The notes beneath the pieces were generated by a model. That model did no database searches. It had not been told where the DNA came from and was given only the letters and a program-made list of their open reading frames with translations. A stretch of DNA of 64,000 bases from Litomosoides sigmodontis. Taxonomy: Eukaryota > Nematoda > Chromadorea > Rhabditida > Onchocercidae. A program made the position numbers and the translations under genes. Shown here in pieces: positions 25,001 through 36,400 of the stretch (positions are counted from its first letter, which is position 1; each line of letters begins with the position of its first letter). The stretch covers positions 9,839,398 through 9,903,397 of the forward strand of contig OY718808.1 of NCBI GenBank assembly GCA_963070105.1, in the 5' to 3' direction.

Positions 25001-25546
25001 TAGCACGACCGCTGATGTCGTCGTGCTTGGTTGGCTGCATTGGTACTATCGTAGCCATTTGCCTGCTGAGGATAACCATTTGTAGTGTGCACATAAGTAC
25101 CGTAATAATCACCTTGCTTCAGATATGGACAGAAATCATCCTACAAAAATACTTATCATATTGAGCAGTCGTAATCCCAAGTCAGGTAAGCTACTAAAAG
25201 CGGATAGTGGAGTATTCATTAATATTTATGGACAAAACAGCTAATGACGTCAGCATTTGAAGTCACAAGTCGTGATAGCTATCACAACTGAAGCAAGTAG
25301 TGCTTGCATTCCACTCCACAATTATTCCTTGGAAGTTAGTAAATGAAAGAAAAATTATAGAGAAACAACGCAGCGATCAAATCCTTTCACAATTAATTTT
25401 CTGCAGCCTTAAATAACACATACCACTTTCACAGAACTTGAGTTGTCGAAAGTAGTTGCATCCAATTTTGCTGATAAGTCCCACAACTGCATTTTCAGTA
25501 CTGTTCCTTGCAGTTCTTGTTTCCTTTTCGCACTTGAAAAAAACAT
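22088..25546 (-). CDS. Tudor-domain protein with Cys/His-rich B-box-like region
   Basis: About 530 aa from twelve exons: 25424-25546, 25010-25140, 24544-24655, 24129-24327, 23797-23922, 23566-23693, 23329-23442, 23151-23219, 23032-23107, 22775-22928, 22452-22613 and 22088-22285. All junctions agree in phase except 23151 to 23107. The N-terminal part is Ser/Asn/Gln-rich. Exon 5 has a Cys/His cluster (TCSFWNGCHHN.. ..NCCNTAKKQLC, then GH in exon 6) resembling a degenerate B-box, followed by a short helical stretch (QLELELLRKA), recalling RBCC-Tudor proteins such as RNF17. The C-terminal extended Tudor module runs from SELMVQRVGSDADW through AVGVLCVAE, RTKVRAVIE and VNVRHIDDGHMEIIP to PALAVPCIL. 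The usual D-Y-G-N turn reads D-D-G-H. The start at 25546 (MFFSSAKRK) is uncertain: the same exon has an acceptor at 25532, in phase with a donor in the gene upstream. Likely a germ-granule scaffold, by family. Confidence 0.75.
24497..24521. repeat. (AAAT)n microsatellite in an intron
   Basis: Six AAAT-type units lie in an intron of the Tudor gene, between exons 24544-24655 and 24129-24327. Confidence 0.8.
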
Positions 25547-26119
25547 AAATTTTCTCCGAGTTAAGACTAACATGAAATGAAACCTGGACCAAAAATTCAA
25601 GTTTTAGACATCAGTGATGAGCACTTAATTCGAAACAAAACGGCATAAAACATAAACAGTATAATATTTTGTGACGAAACAAGTTCAGAATTATCTGTTA
25701 ATAAATGCCTTCCAAAAAAATAAATTTGTACTTCACTCTCGTAATTCTGATTGAACCATCAACTGATGAATACTTACTTGCACTGATAGTTCATTTGTAG
25801 AAACTTAGTAAGGTAGGAAATTTGAAAAATTTTTTCTTTGTTTTCTATGATAATTGTAAGTTTAAATGAATTTTTTTGACGAAATAAATAAAGATATATT
25901 ATAATATCTGGCTTTATTAACTAATGCAATAACTTTTTTTCCATAATTTCTGTATAATTTGTCATCAAATTTGAATTCAACATTTCTATTTTTTGAACAA
26001 AAGTACAAAAAGCAATCAATTAAAATTGTCTAGTGTTAAATCAAACAAAAGGCGCTAATTCATTTTATTAAAAAACTTTTAACAGAAAAAGAACAAAGAG
26101 AACAATATTCAATTTAATA
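25547..26119. other. Gap between the two Tudor gene models
   Basis: 573 bp, very AT-rich. A minus-strand AATAAA at 26064-26069, about 50 nt after the upstream stop, supports a transcript end here. It could equally be an intron if the two models are one gene. Confidence 0.45.
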
Positions 26120-29100
26120 CTACATGAACGATAAATTTTCGGCAACAAACCTTTCGTTCGTAAAATTCTCCTCGTCTTTTCTCAACAATTCTTCCTGTTC
26201 ATGCAACCGTTCCTCTTCTTTGCGCAGTTCTTCTTTTTGTTGTTTAAGCTTTCTAATGGGCATCATATTCAGCGTACTTTTGGTGCCGAAAAAAATGACA
26301 AAAACTTTATCTGACGCCAAAAAAGAACTTCTGATTTAACCAATTAAGTCTGAGAAAACACTATATATGTCAAAACTTCTTTTCTGAATGCTTTTCTTCG
26401 GGATTTCGGGATTGTTTTTTAATTTTTATTTCCATATTTATGCTAAATTTCAGTCATTGTTTTAGTTATCCCAACACTAAAAGGAACAAACAACCAATTA
26501 AGGTGGTGCAATGAGGAAAGAGGTAGCATGCCTTGTGATGCAGTGCTGATTTTCATTTTCATCCTTTGCTGACTGACTTCCTCGCATACTCGTAGCTTCT
26601 TGTAATGAAGTACAAAGTCTGTGTCTGATAAAGTCACTTTCGCCCAATACAGGTCACTGGCACATTTTAATGTTAAACAGACATTGTAATCATTTTCATC
26701 AAGTAACTGAAAAAGATCTTCCCTTATATTTGGCAAAAAATTTCTAATTTTTTTCATGCTAATTTTCCTCATGAAAAATGCGACACCAGTTTACCCTTAT
26801 TCCTTTATTGCTAATCTTTTTGAATGGCGAAAACCACTTCACTTGACACCGGAAGGATGCCATTGGCTTTTCAAAAACTTCAACAGGCTGAAATCTATCA
26901 CTCATTATACATCAAGGACGAATAATTGGCAGCAGCATGAAATTTGTGCAAAAGAAATCGAATGTAATACTTATTCTCTAAGGCTCATATGCAGCTTTCA
27001 CTCTCAAATAATTTAAATCACCATTGGTTCAATAATTTTCAAACGCCATCGACTTACTAATTGAACCATTTCGGCTACTACCACAAAGTATTCAACCCGA
27101 AAAAACGGTACCAACCTGATCTTGAAGTTCAAATAGATCTGACGTACTGCATACAATCGTCTGTCCAAAATCAACAAGTAATACCTCGCACGTGTTGTCG
27201 ACTGGCCGGTAATGGCTCGCTATTGCCCTTAACAAATAGAAAGCGGTGGAAAACAAGTAACTGAAAAAATCCAGAACCCTGCTGAAATTTTCGAGTTTTC
27301 TTTCAAATTACATGACATTAAAAATAAATAACCAGTTGAATTGACGGTGGAAATAAGATGAAGAGAAAAAAGAAACAATGAGATACTTTATTTCTTCGAA
27401 ATATGCACAGAATAGCTTCTGCAAAAGATAAAAAAGATTGGTTTTTCATCGCAATGATACATTGAATATCAATCGCTTCACTAACCTGAATAATTGCGGT
27501 CTAAACGGTGAGTTATTTGCCCGTGCTGGACGAATTAAGCGAGCCATGCAACAAATACCACGATCGAAGCACAACCGAGATGTTAGAGCAGTTTTAGCTG
27601 TTACCATCCGCTTAAAAAACAACCGTATTAATTCCTTAACTGAATCAAACCACCGTCCATTTCAAATTTCAAAAGGTTTAGAAGTTAAGCTACTGCTTTA
27701 GCTTTTTTAGTTTCCCTTCTCTATTTCCGCAACAGCAATAAAAATAACAAATCTTTCGATGAACTATGACTAATTCATTGATAAGGTAAAGAATCTCATG
27801 ATATGCCTCCTCCATTAAAGTCACATGAAACGTGGCAAGTAATGAATTACAGTGCCAATTTTGATCAAATCCGAACTTTCCAAGCTATTCTAAACGCATT
27901 GAAGATAAAGGCATGAAAATCATGGAACACTTCACTATGAATATTCCGCAGGAACAAACCCTTGTCAGATAATCCAGTATTTCAGGATTCCTCATCAAGT
28001 AAGTGTCGCAGTCTGTACGCTCAGTTACTCTTGCTGTTAAGCAAGTCGGTAATGGAACACTGAATTTTTGGAACATAAATGGTAATACTGGATCTCTGGT
28101 TATCGCTGGCACTGATGCACTTTTCATCACCAGTGCTCGATATCGATGAAGAGGCATGAGACTACTATTGGCTCCGTTAACATTAATGCGCTGAAGTGTA
28201 AAGAAATCACTCAAATCAAAATTTCGCAAAAAAGTGTAGAAAAGAAACGGCTACTGTTGGTGTGAGCAATATGATTTTAATTTTTAGGTCCAGAATATAT
28301 TTTTAATATTTAGCTGGGAAAAGAATTAAAGGAAAGCCTAAAACTAAGAGATGATAAGTGAGGAAAGACGAAAAGAAGGTGAATAAAACGGAAAAATTTG
28401 CGCAGTATTTCTAGCAATAAACAGGGAAGCAGTTCAATAAAAGAGAAATTTAAAATGTCTGAGCTTGTTCATCCTAATTGAGGTCCCTTCTGAAACTGCT
28501 TGAAATAAGGAAATCATTAGATCAAGAACAGGAATGCTTTTAACAGCAAGTTGCACGGATATACAAATGAAACACTGCGCCTTACGCCTTAATGTTCCTC
28601 GAAATGAAAATGCACTGCAGAATTACGCCCGTCCTGCGCCTCACTCCCTTATTCCAGCAAATTCCAAGCACATCGCATACGTACATTAAGTGATAAAAAT
28701 CTACACAAAATGAAATGTCGAGTGTTGAAACCTTCTTCCTAGACATGAAAAAAGTTAAAAAATTCTGTGCCGGCCACTTGCACTTTAGCTACCGCTCTCG
28801 AACTGATATGCTTTTCTAAAGGCTAAAGCATGCTTGAAAGAAACCTTCTTGTCAGAAACTGACTCAGCGACCATTGATGTGTCTGCAACATTAAATCCGA
28901 TATTTCCCGAAAACCGAGCCTCAGCAACAAGAACTGGAAGAGCTTCGCGGATGTTTTCAACTGTCTGGGATACAGTTGAAATCTGCTTGTGGACAGGAAA
29001 GAAGGCCTACAAAAATTGACTAAGATATTTTGCAGCAGTTTAGCCAATTCCTGCAAGTTATTCACAAAAAGCATTAAGCTTCCAAAAATCAAAGGGTTTT

Positions 29101-30743
29101 TGAAATCCACTATTTGGAAAAAAGTTCGTCGTAGTGTCTGTCTCTTACTTTCATGGTACATGTGATTTCAACATATTTTCCGTTTTCACTCTCTCTGTAT
29201 ATTTGGGACACGATTGCTGGTGGGTACATTTCTTTTGTTGGTTGAGAATAATCTGAGGGAAATTCATTGCCTTAAATGAGTGAGTCTAAAAAAAATAATT
29301 GCACACTGAAATGTTTGGAAAAACGACAAAAACGCTTATCATCCCTGGAAGTGATGAGGAATAAATAATCTTGTACTTCGGAGTCTTGAACAGCCAATGC
29401 CTCAGACAAATTCGGAAATGATGGACAGAATGCCAGAAGCTGACACGAAGTGTGGCAAAAAAACTAACGAATTTTAACTATGCAAGTTGCTCCTTCTTTT
29501 AAAAACGCAAATTCTTCGCATTTCTTCTTCGTACAACAAGATTCTAATACAACACATAGGCAAAGGGGCGGCATATGACATAGTGACGGTAGCAATTCGC
29601 ATACGTTGCTTGCGCTTATCTCATGTACTTCCCCAAGATCGATACAATACATCTAAAGTTGTCATATTTTGCAACAATTTCTTTTCAAGCAGAAAAATTG
29701 CACTTAAGAGAATTTTTCCTCTTTCATCTATTGTTTTGAAAGCAGGGCGCGGTAAATTTGTTAGGGAGTGATTTATAGCCTTCTAGCTTCATCAGATATT
29801 AATAAGCACTGTTATCACCACACACCTTTTAAGTGGCATTAAAACTGCTTAGTATGCTGGACAAACTTATAAAAGAATGACCCCTGATCAACCAAACAAT
29901 AACCACAAGAGATCATTGCAGTGAAATATCCAAGTTCAAAGCGTACCGAATAACTTGCTGCCTTTTCTCTCTTTAGCAATACTGCTCTTGCATATCCTTT
30001 CTCTGTTCGTATCATGTATACTGTGCCTAGGTGATAGTCAAAAATATTTTGCCAAAAGCCTGCCAAAAGCTAATGCTTTCTAATGAGAAACAGTGAATGC
30101 AACGACTGATCGATCACGTTTGATGATGCATTAATAAATAGCTCGACGATAAATAACTAAGCTTTATCTTTATCTGACAATCTTATTAAAACCAACTAGT
30201 AAAAACATATCCTCGACTGTTACGGGGCCGCTGAAAACCATGAGTCTAATAATTTACAGTGTCAGTGTACTAAATACTGCTACATATCCAGATATGTTTA
30301 GTTAGACTTACTCATACTAGGCGGTCCTGATATAGCCGAGTAGCGTGAATCCTTAGTGTTGTCTGTTGCCGCAGCAGAGAGACTAACATTCAGCTCATCG
30401 TATTGATTGTCTACACATAACGGTCTTACGTATAAGCATTTTCTTAACAAATCCACTCGTAGAATTCGTACTTCGAAGCAATCATCTACTGGTACTGCCA
30501 GTACAGCGGGAATAAAACACGTGCTTGCCAATAGATGTACTATAATTTGGTTGCTGCAGAATTGAAGGAAAGTTTTTTAATTAATAATTTGCTACTGGAA
30601 TGAAAGACAAAGCTGCCAACATGCTAAAGATGAATGTGAAATTCGTGTAGAGAAGATGGCTAACTTGATGAACCATCATGTCGTAACCAAAGCGCTCGAC
30701 CACTTGGCGGTGCAGCTACCAACGATTTGCCACTCCAACGCAT
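26120..30743 (-). CDS. Multi-Tudor-domain protein
   Basis: 634 aa from thirteen exons, all in phase: 30665-30743, 30312-30539, 29947-30059, 29479-29652, 29305-29439, 28845-29006, 27960-28190, 27832-27889, 27486-27639, 27116-27227, 26795-26887, 26532-26706 and 26120-26310. Exon 1 (MRWSGKSLVAAPP) is the least sure. Tudor 1 runs from FEVRILRVDLL through GTVYMIRTEKGYARAVL and YCIDLGEVHEI to MPPLCLCVVLES. Tudor 2 runs from LPTCLTARVTE through GICCMARL, VLLVDFGQTIV and SDLFEL to ASFRCQVKWFSP. A third, partial core is KVFVIFFGTKSTLNMMPIRKL, followed by a charged coiled coil (about 35 residues, E/K/Q/R-rich) to the stop. Both full modules have the extended layout (core plus flanking SN-like strands) typical of Piwi-pathway Tudor proteins. 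The Tyr-Gly-Asn cage turn is L-G-E in one and F-G-Q in the other. The intron after 26532 would use a GC donor. Expected role: RNP-granule scaffold, by family. Confidence 0.85.
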
Positions 30744-32272
30744 ATTTCGTATTTTCTATTCGAAATATGCAGTGAAGAAACAAAGGAGTACTGCAAAAGG
30801 GTATTTTCAGTGGCTGATAATCTCGAAATTTACACGATGGCTGCTAGCCGATGGGTTTTGCGTAGTGTCAGGTGGACGATGGAATGTCAGGATTATTCTA
30901 CCGGAGCGACATGTTTCAGTGTTATGTTAAATGCTAGAATGACTATTTCTAGCAAATTTTATTCATAAATTCATGAAATATGTATGAACAGTATGGCAAC
31001 TAATCTTCTTTTTGCTTTAGAACACTCTGAAAGAAAATATTTCAAAATTCAAAAACTCAAAAAATGAAGACACTAATTCAATGACATCACGATTTCGACT
31101 GTAAGTGACTCAGGATTTCCCGAATATTCTTGTTCAATTCGACCTTCTAAATTCAACTTTGCAATTAAAAAAAAGTAAACCAGAAGAAGGGAAGATCATA
31201 GAGACAAACACGCTCCCACCGCACTGCTCATGTAAACTTGTAAATTCACGTGCGTCACTGTTATGTTTTATTCTCTGAACTAACCATATTTGCATATGCA
31301 CTCTCCTACGGGCTGATTCACACCGCTGCAATATTTACATTTCATTTAAATTTGTGTGATATCGATTGTAACTTGCGTTCCGAGCACGTCTTCACCTGCA
31401 GGAAATGTTCACGTGAATGAAATCTCTGCACGCGTTGTCGATAAGCTCAAGCGGGAAGTTGTTCTTAACAACTATCGACAACGCCTCCAGAGAGCATCAG
31501 AATACGAATGAATTCATGTGAAATGCTAATAGGTATGCATGTCTGCCTTACGTCTAATACAAACTTAAAGTCATCGGATTTCATTGTGAAAGTTCCAAAA
31601 CTATAATTTTCTAAATGTTTAGAACTTTGTCAAGGATGCAAGTTTTACGAGCAGACGTTAATATGTTGGCATGCAAAATTTATTTATACGTGCAGGGGTA
31701 ATTCCTGACCAAATCCATTAGCTATAAATCTGTCCGCTGTCGGTTGAGAGGGTCTGTACTTTTCCACATATCTTACATAAAAAATGAATCTAACAAAGCT
31801 GAAACGTCATGCACGTAAAGGATGAATAAATGGGGTGAATAAATGATAAGCGCATCTGGTTTCACCTTATGTTGAAGGCAATCAAGTTAACACCTTTTCT
31901 TTCTTTCTGGAAACTGAGTGTATTGTTTTATGCTGTACTCAAATTTCAATTAATTTTATCCAAAAAATCAACAACATATAGAAGTACTACCCGTAACACG
32001 ATGGTGTGAATAAAGTAGGAAAAAATATAAGTAGGACAAAATGAACATAAAAATATTTGAAATGTCTTTAGAGCAATTGATCAATACCACTCAAACCAGA
32101 ACTTGAGCAAAAATTATCTAATTGTTTTGTCCTACTTATAATCTCACTCTAAAACTTCCAAAATTTAATCGTTTCACCTTGAATTCTTGAATTTCAAATG
32201 ACGTCTTGAGTTTCAAACAAAAATGTCACCGAAAAATTTATATAAACAGAAATATCACAGTGAACAATAGAA
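30744..32272. promoter_or_regulatory. Intergenic region, midasin 3' end to Tudor 5' end
   Basis: Both genes read leftward. This should hold the Tudor gene promoter, or a trans-splice site if the genes are in an operon with midasin upstream. A 69-bp nested palindrome lies at 31424-31492. The short open frames here (30727-30930 on +, 31134-31331 on -) have no family features. Confidence 0.45.
31424..31492. repeat. Nested palindrome, potential long hairpin
   Basis: The outer arms 31424-31443 and 31473-31492 pair at 17 of 20 positions, including a perfect 12-bp block GCGTTGTCGATA / TATCGACAACGC and an outer CTCTG / CAGAG. Inside, 31458-31472 is itself a hairpin (GTTGTT CTT AACAAC) that stacks directly on the right arm, leaving a 14-nt bulge on the left. 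It could be a miniature mobile-element remnant or a structured RNA. Confidence 0.8.
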
Positions 32273-33480
32273 TTATGAGTAACGTGCAGTAAGCTCAAAC
32301 CACTGCCTGACCGCATCACCAATTGCAGCTGGCAGCATAGAAACATATCCCACGACTATGTAAAATGGGAAGGGGAATTTCTGCAAGTATGGGATAAGAT
32401 TCACGCTTCCGTCATCTGTAAATTCAGCTACTTTCATATCCACGATTGACTTTTCACCATTATCGATTGCCACAAAAAGTACTGTTACATGGTCAGCATG
32501 TAATTCAGCTGCCGCCTGAAATGACACAAATTTCATCATTTCGATTCTTGAACATCAGTTCATAAAGACCAGGAATACGAAATACAGCAATGGCTTACAT
32601 AACAAATCATAAAATTCATCATGCATAAAAAGATTAATTAAAACTAACTCTTTTTACTGCTTCAGCACCATCCGCCAGCACTCCTCTGCCATCTGAAACA
32701 ATGATTAACATCTGGTCGTTCTTTTCGCGCCCTCTGGCTCGTTCAAACATCTATAAAGGAAGATTTTCATTCATGAATCAAAATAAATACAATCTTAAAT
32801 TCAAAAATTTTTAATTTCCAAACATCAACAGAATAGTTTTCGCCAACAACGACTCCAACAAACTCTAACCTTCCTGCTGCATTTTAACAAATTGACTAAA
32901 TCAGTTCGGCTTTGATCGAAACTCAGTTCCTTTATCAATTTTCCACCTAAATCACTGCCACCGTAATCCCCAAAGTCAGAAATAGTCTTCACCGATTCAC
33001 CAAATTTGCAAATTGCCAACTGTCCTATTTCAAGCCTTCGTAATCCACTTTCAATCATCGCAACGCTTTGACAAGCTTTCTAAAAATGATCGCTTAAAAC
33101 CACATCAACTGTCAATATAAATTACTTTGTCCATCACATTTACCAATAGTTTTAGCACATGAGAAAGTGCAATACAGCTATTACTTTTGTGAAGCCTTCT
33201 CTGCAACACCAATGCGGCATCCTTATATATCCATCTGCTCACATTAAATATCAGTCAAAAGCTTCATTTTTGAAAACAAAGTCCGAAAATTCACACCAAT
33301 TTAATATGATTATCATGCATAGAGGAGGAGTCATCAACAGCAATTAGAATTTGATAATTGTGCTGGGCTTTCTTTGTACGACGCAACCAAATTTTATCTT
33401 TCCTATAGCCGCTAGCAATATATGAAATCAAACGACGCATGTTGAGCCTTTTGCCTGTCCGATAATCACCTCTGAAATAA
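32273..33480 (-). other. mdn-1: Midasin MIDAS domain exons
   Basis: The block starts with RGDYRTGKRLNMRRLISYIA and KIWLRRTKKA, then the metal-binding DDSSSM motif (D-x-S-x-S) near 33310-33330. IGQLAICKFGESV lies in 32825-33058, MLIIVSDGRG near 32690, and HVTVLFVAIDNG..DMKVAEF in the last exon. The MIDAS metal site is intact, so binding of UBL-domain substrates should be possible. Confidence 0.95.
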
Positions 33481-36400
33481 AAAGGGTAACTTTACGCAAA
33501 ATATGATGCAAGGTAAGATCTGTGCACAAATTTCTATCCTGGAAACAACTTACTCAAATCTAGAAGCCACTGTTGGTTCAATAATCATTCGAAGGTTTTC
33601 CGAAAGCTCAGCTGCTAAAATAGCGACAGAATCAGAAATTCTGTTCCACCGATCCTCTGCATCAACGCTCGACGAATGTACTCCCTCTGCATCCAACGCA
33701 GTGATCGTCGAAACTGACTGCTCCATCTGACACAATAAAAAAAATGTGAATAAAACTGTTGACAACCTTTATAGCTACGATTTCAAACTATTTTGTATAT
33801 CCCCAAAACTTACTCGTACTCCGTCTTATACTCCCAACATAAAATATGCGATAAGAGGAATAAATTTAGAATAGTAGGCAAAAACCGGTATATAAACGGA
33901 AAATGAAATTTTTGAAAACTTATGTTTCGAGTCACTTCCTCAAAAAAAAGTTATCATTTTAGTCAAAAGTTCATTTAAACTGAATTTTAAAACATAAACT
34001 TTCTACCAAACGATAAAAATCTGCTGTCGAATGTATGATCGAGTTTTGGTAGCCGGAATCCAAGGCATAAGTTCTGCTCAAATCGTCATCGTTCACTTTT
34101 TGTTTACCTTCTGTATCAAAATCTTCCATCACTTCTTCACTCTGGAAAACACCATCCATTAAATTGTGCTTGCTGTATCATCACTGATCTGCTAGTCTCA
34201 ACAACATCACCACATGAGTACAGAACCGATTTTATAGCACATTACCGATTTGAAAAAGTGCACCAGAATTTGAATGGCTCTCAAAATTCTATTGAAGTTC
34301 TTTGTACCAAATATTACTAAAACACATTAATGACACACCTGTTCCACACTTATATTCTTCAAATGCCTTAACTGGTCTCTATCTTCTTTTGAATTCCTTG
34401 CTTCCTCTACCGAACTTTTATCGATAACTAATTGTTCGCGCAAACTGCTGCTACTTCCATTAATATGTCCAAATTCGGGACCTTCTTCAACTTCTCGTTC
34501 ACCCGCGCCTTTAAAATTAAAACATTGTTAAAGGCATTAGAATGAAAATATTAGAATTTAAGTGATATGGAGGATCGAATGACCAGTATAAAAATAAACT
34601 GATTAATAAGTTCTCAAAAACGAAAAGTTGGAAAGTGTTTGAAGATTAACTTGGAAGAGTTTCTTGGACAGCGATGTCATTAATATGATCAGCCAATTTC
34701 TTCTCTTTATCGGATTTCTTGTCATCTTTTTCCATGTCTTCTAATTTTTCATTTCTAATATCATCGTCTGTTTCATTACAACCATTTTTTCCTTTTCCTT
34801 CTATCATCACCGTTGAATCACTGCAAAGGCATCCTAATAATTACTCTTTATCTTAATATTTAGTTTCTAACATCCTATTTAAAAACATCATACGCCTCTT
34901 TTATATTTTCATCATTCTCATCCACGACTTTGGGAACTGAAATTGCATCTTTATCCACGCCATCATCCGCTGCTCCGCTATCCATTCCTCCTGCAGTGCA
35001 TTTGAGAACTTCATCATCCTTATTTAATTCTTCTGAGTCAATATCATTTGTTTCATCCTAAAACCAAGCAAAATAATAAATATTCGGCAACTATCAAATA
35101 TAAAACACATAAGCTCTTATATCAGTTATCGTACTGCAACAGAATAAAAATTCAGAAACCAAAAAATCAAACTCAGGAAAGAATAAAAAGCACAATTATT
35201 CCACTCCAAAATTAAGAAAAACATCTAAGATTCACTATTGTTACTACGCGTTTCTTAAACATTGTTTAATGTTCACGGATGTCATAGACATCACAGTAAA
35301 TGAATACCACGAAATTTTCATGTATTTCCTCTTCATCCTTTTCAGTCATTTCTTTTATTATTTCCTCTGCACTATCACTACTCGATTCGTCATCCTCATC
35401 TAGTTTATCATTCGTAAGATGCTCCAGATCGCCTTCCGATTTGTTTTCACTATCACTGCCATCATTGCGATGTTCATTAGTTTCTGCAGAACCCTCGTCG
35501 TCCATGCAATTGTCCACCAAATCACGCTCATCCACATTCTCCACATCACCATCATCGATGCCATCCTTATAATCTTTGTTATCATCAGCGTCATCATTGT
35601 TTTTGTCATTTTTAGAATTCCGCTTATCGATATCTGGAGCCATATTATCTGTTTCTTCATTTGCACCTGGAACAAAACAACCTAAAGTAGATAAGGACGA
35701 CAACACTGTCAAAGCACAACCGCTAACTGCAACATTACTAAACGTTCTCATGTCTGATAATTTAATTACTTGCTATCAACAGAAACGATCTTCTAATCCA
35801 TCTTTTACTTTTCAATCATACTTTTAAATTTTTTTGCCGGAGGATAAGTCTTCCTATATTCAATTCCAACTAAAAACAAGGACAAATAATTACACTGAAC
35901 TCTTGCTGAATTAAAATACTGAGATCAAACCTTCACTGCCGTCAACAAGTTCCTTCTCATTGTCATCACTCTGATCCCACAAATTCGGATCCAACTTATC
36001 ATCTTTACTTTCGTCAACATTCCCCATCTCCATATCTACTTCAGGTTCATCACCTTCATCTTCATCACTTTCCTTATCATCTATAAATAATTGAAAATGT
36101 GTTATAAATTGAAAAAAAATGGAAGATCAAGAATATGTATCATTACATGGAGAAATTACTTCCTTGGTACTCTACTATTTGTAAAGAAAAACACTAGCCA
36201 CCGAGTTCTTCGCAATCAATATTCTCCAGGCACTCATCAAAATCGTTATCCATATCAAGCGGTGTGCCATTGTCCTCACTTTTGCCTGGTTGCTCACCGT
36301 CATTCTCACCTCTTAAGCCTTCAACCTGAATAAGGAAAAAGACAATGTTTTCGACATTCAAAAGTAATTTAGAAGTTTGAAATTAACAAACTTCGGTACA

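Noticed and set aside
26120..26310. Possible PWWP domain (VFVIFFGTKS)
   Set aside because: The first half of a PWWP domain is absent, and the segment follows an extended Tudor module in phase, so a partial Tudor core plus coiled coil is the simpler reading.
30727..30930. Plus-strand 67-codon frame
   Set aside because: Antisense to the probable first exon of the Tudor gene; no recognisable features.
35300..35685. Several plus-strand Ser-, Ile- or Thr-rich frames
   Set aside because: Antisense shadows of the repetitive Asp/Glu codons in the midasin acidic tract.
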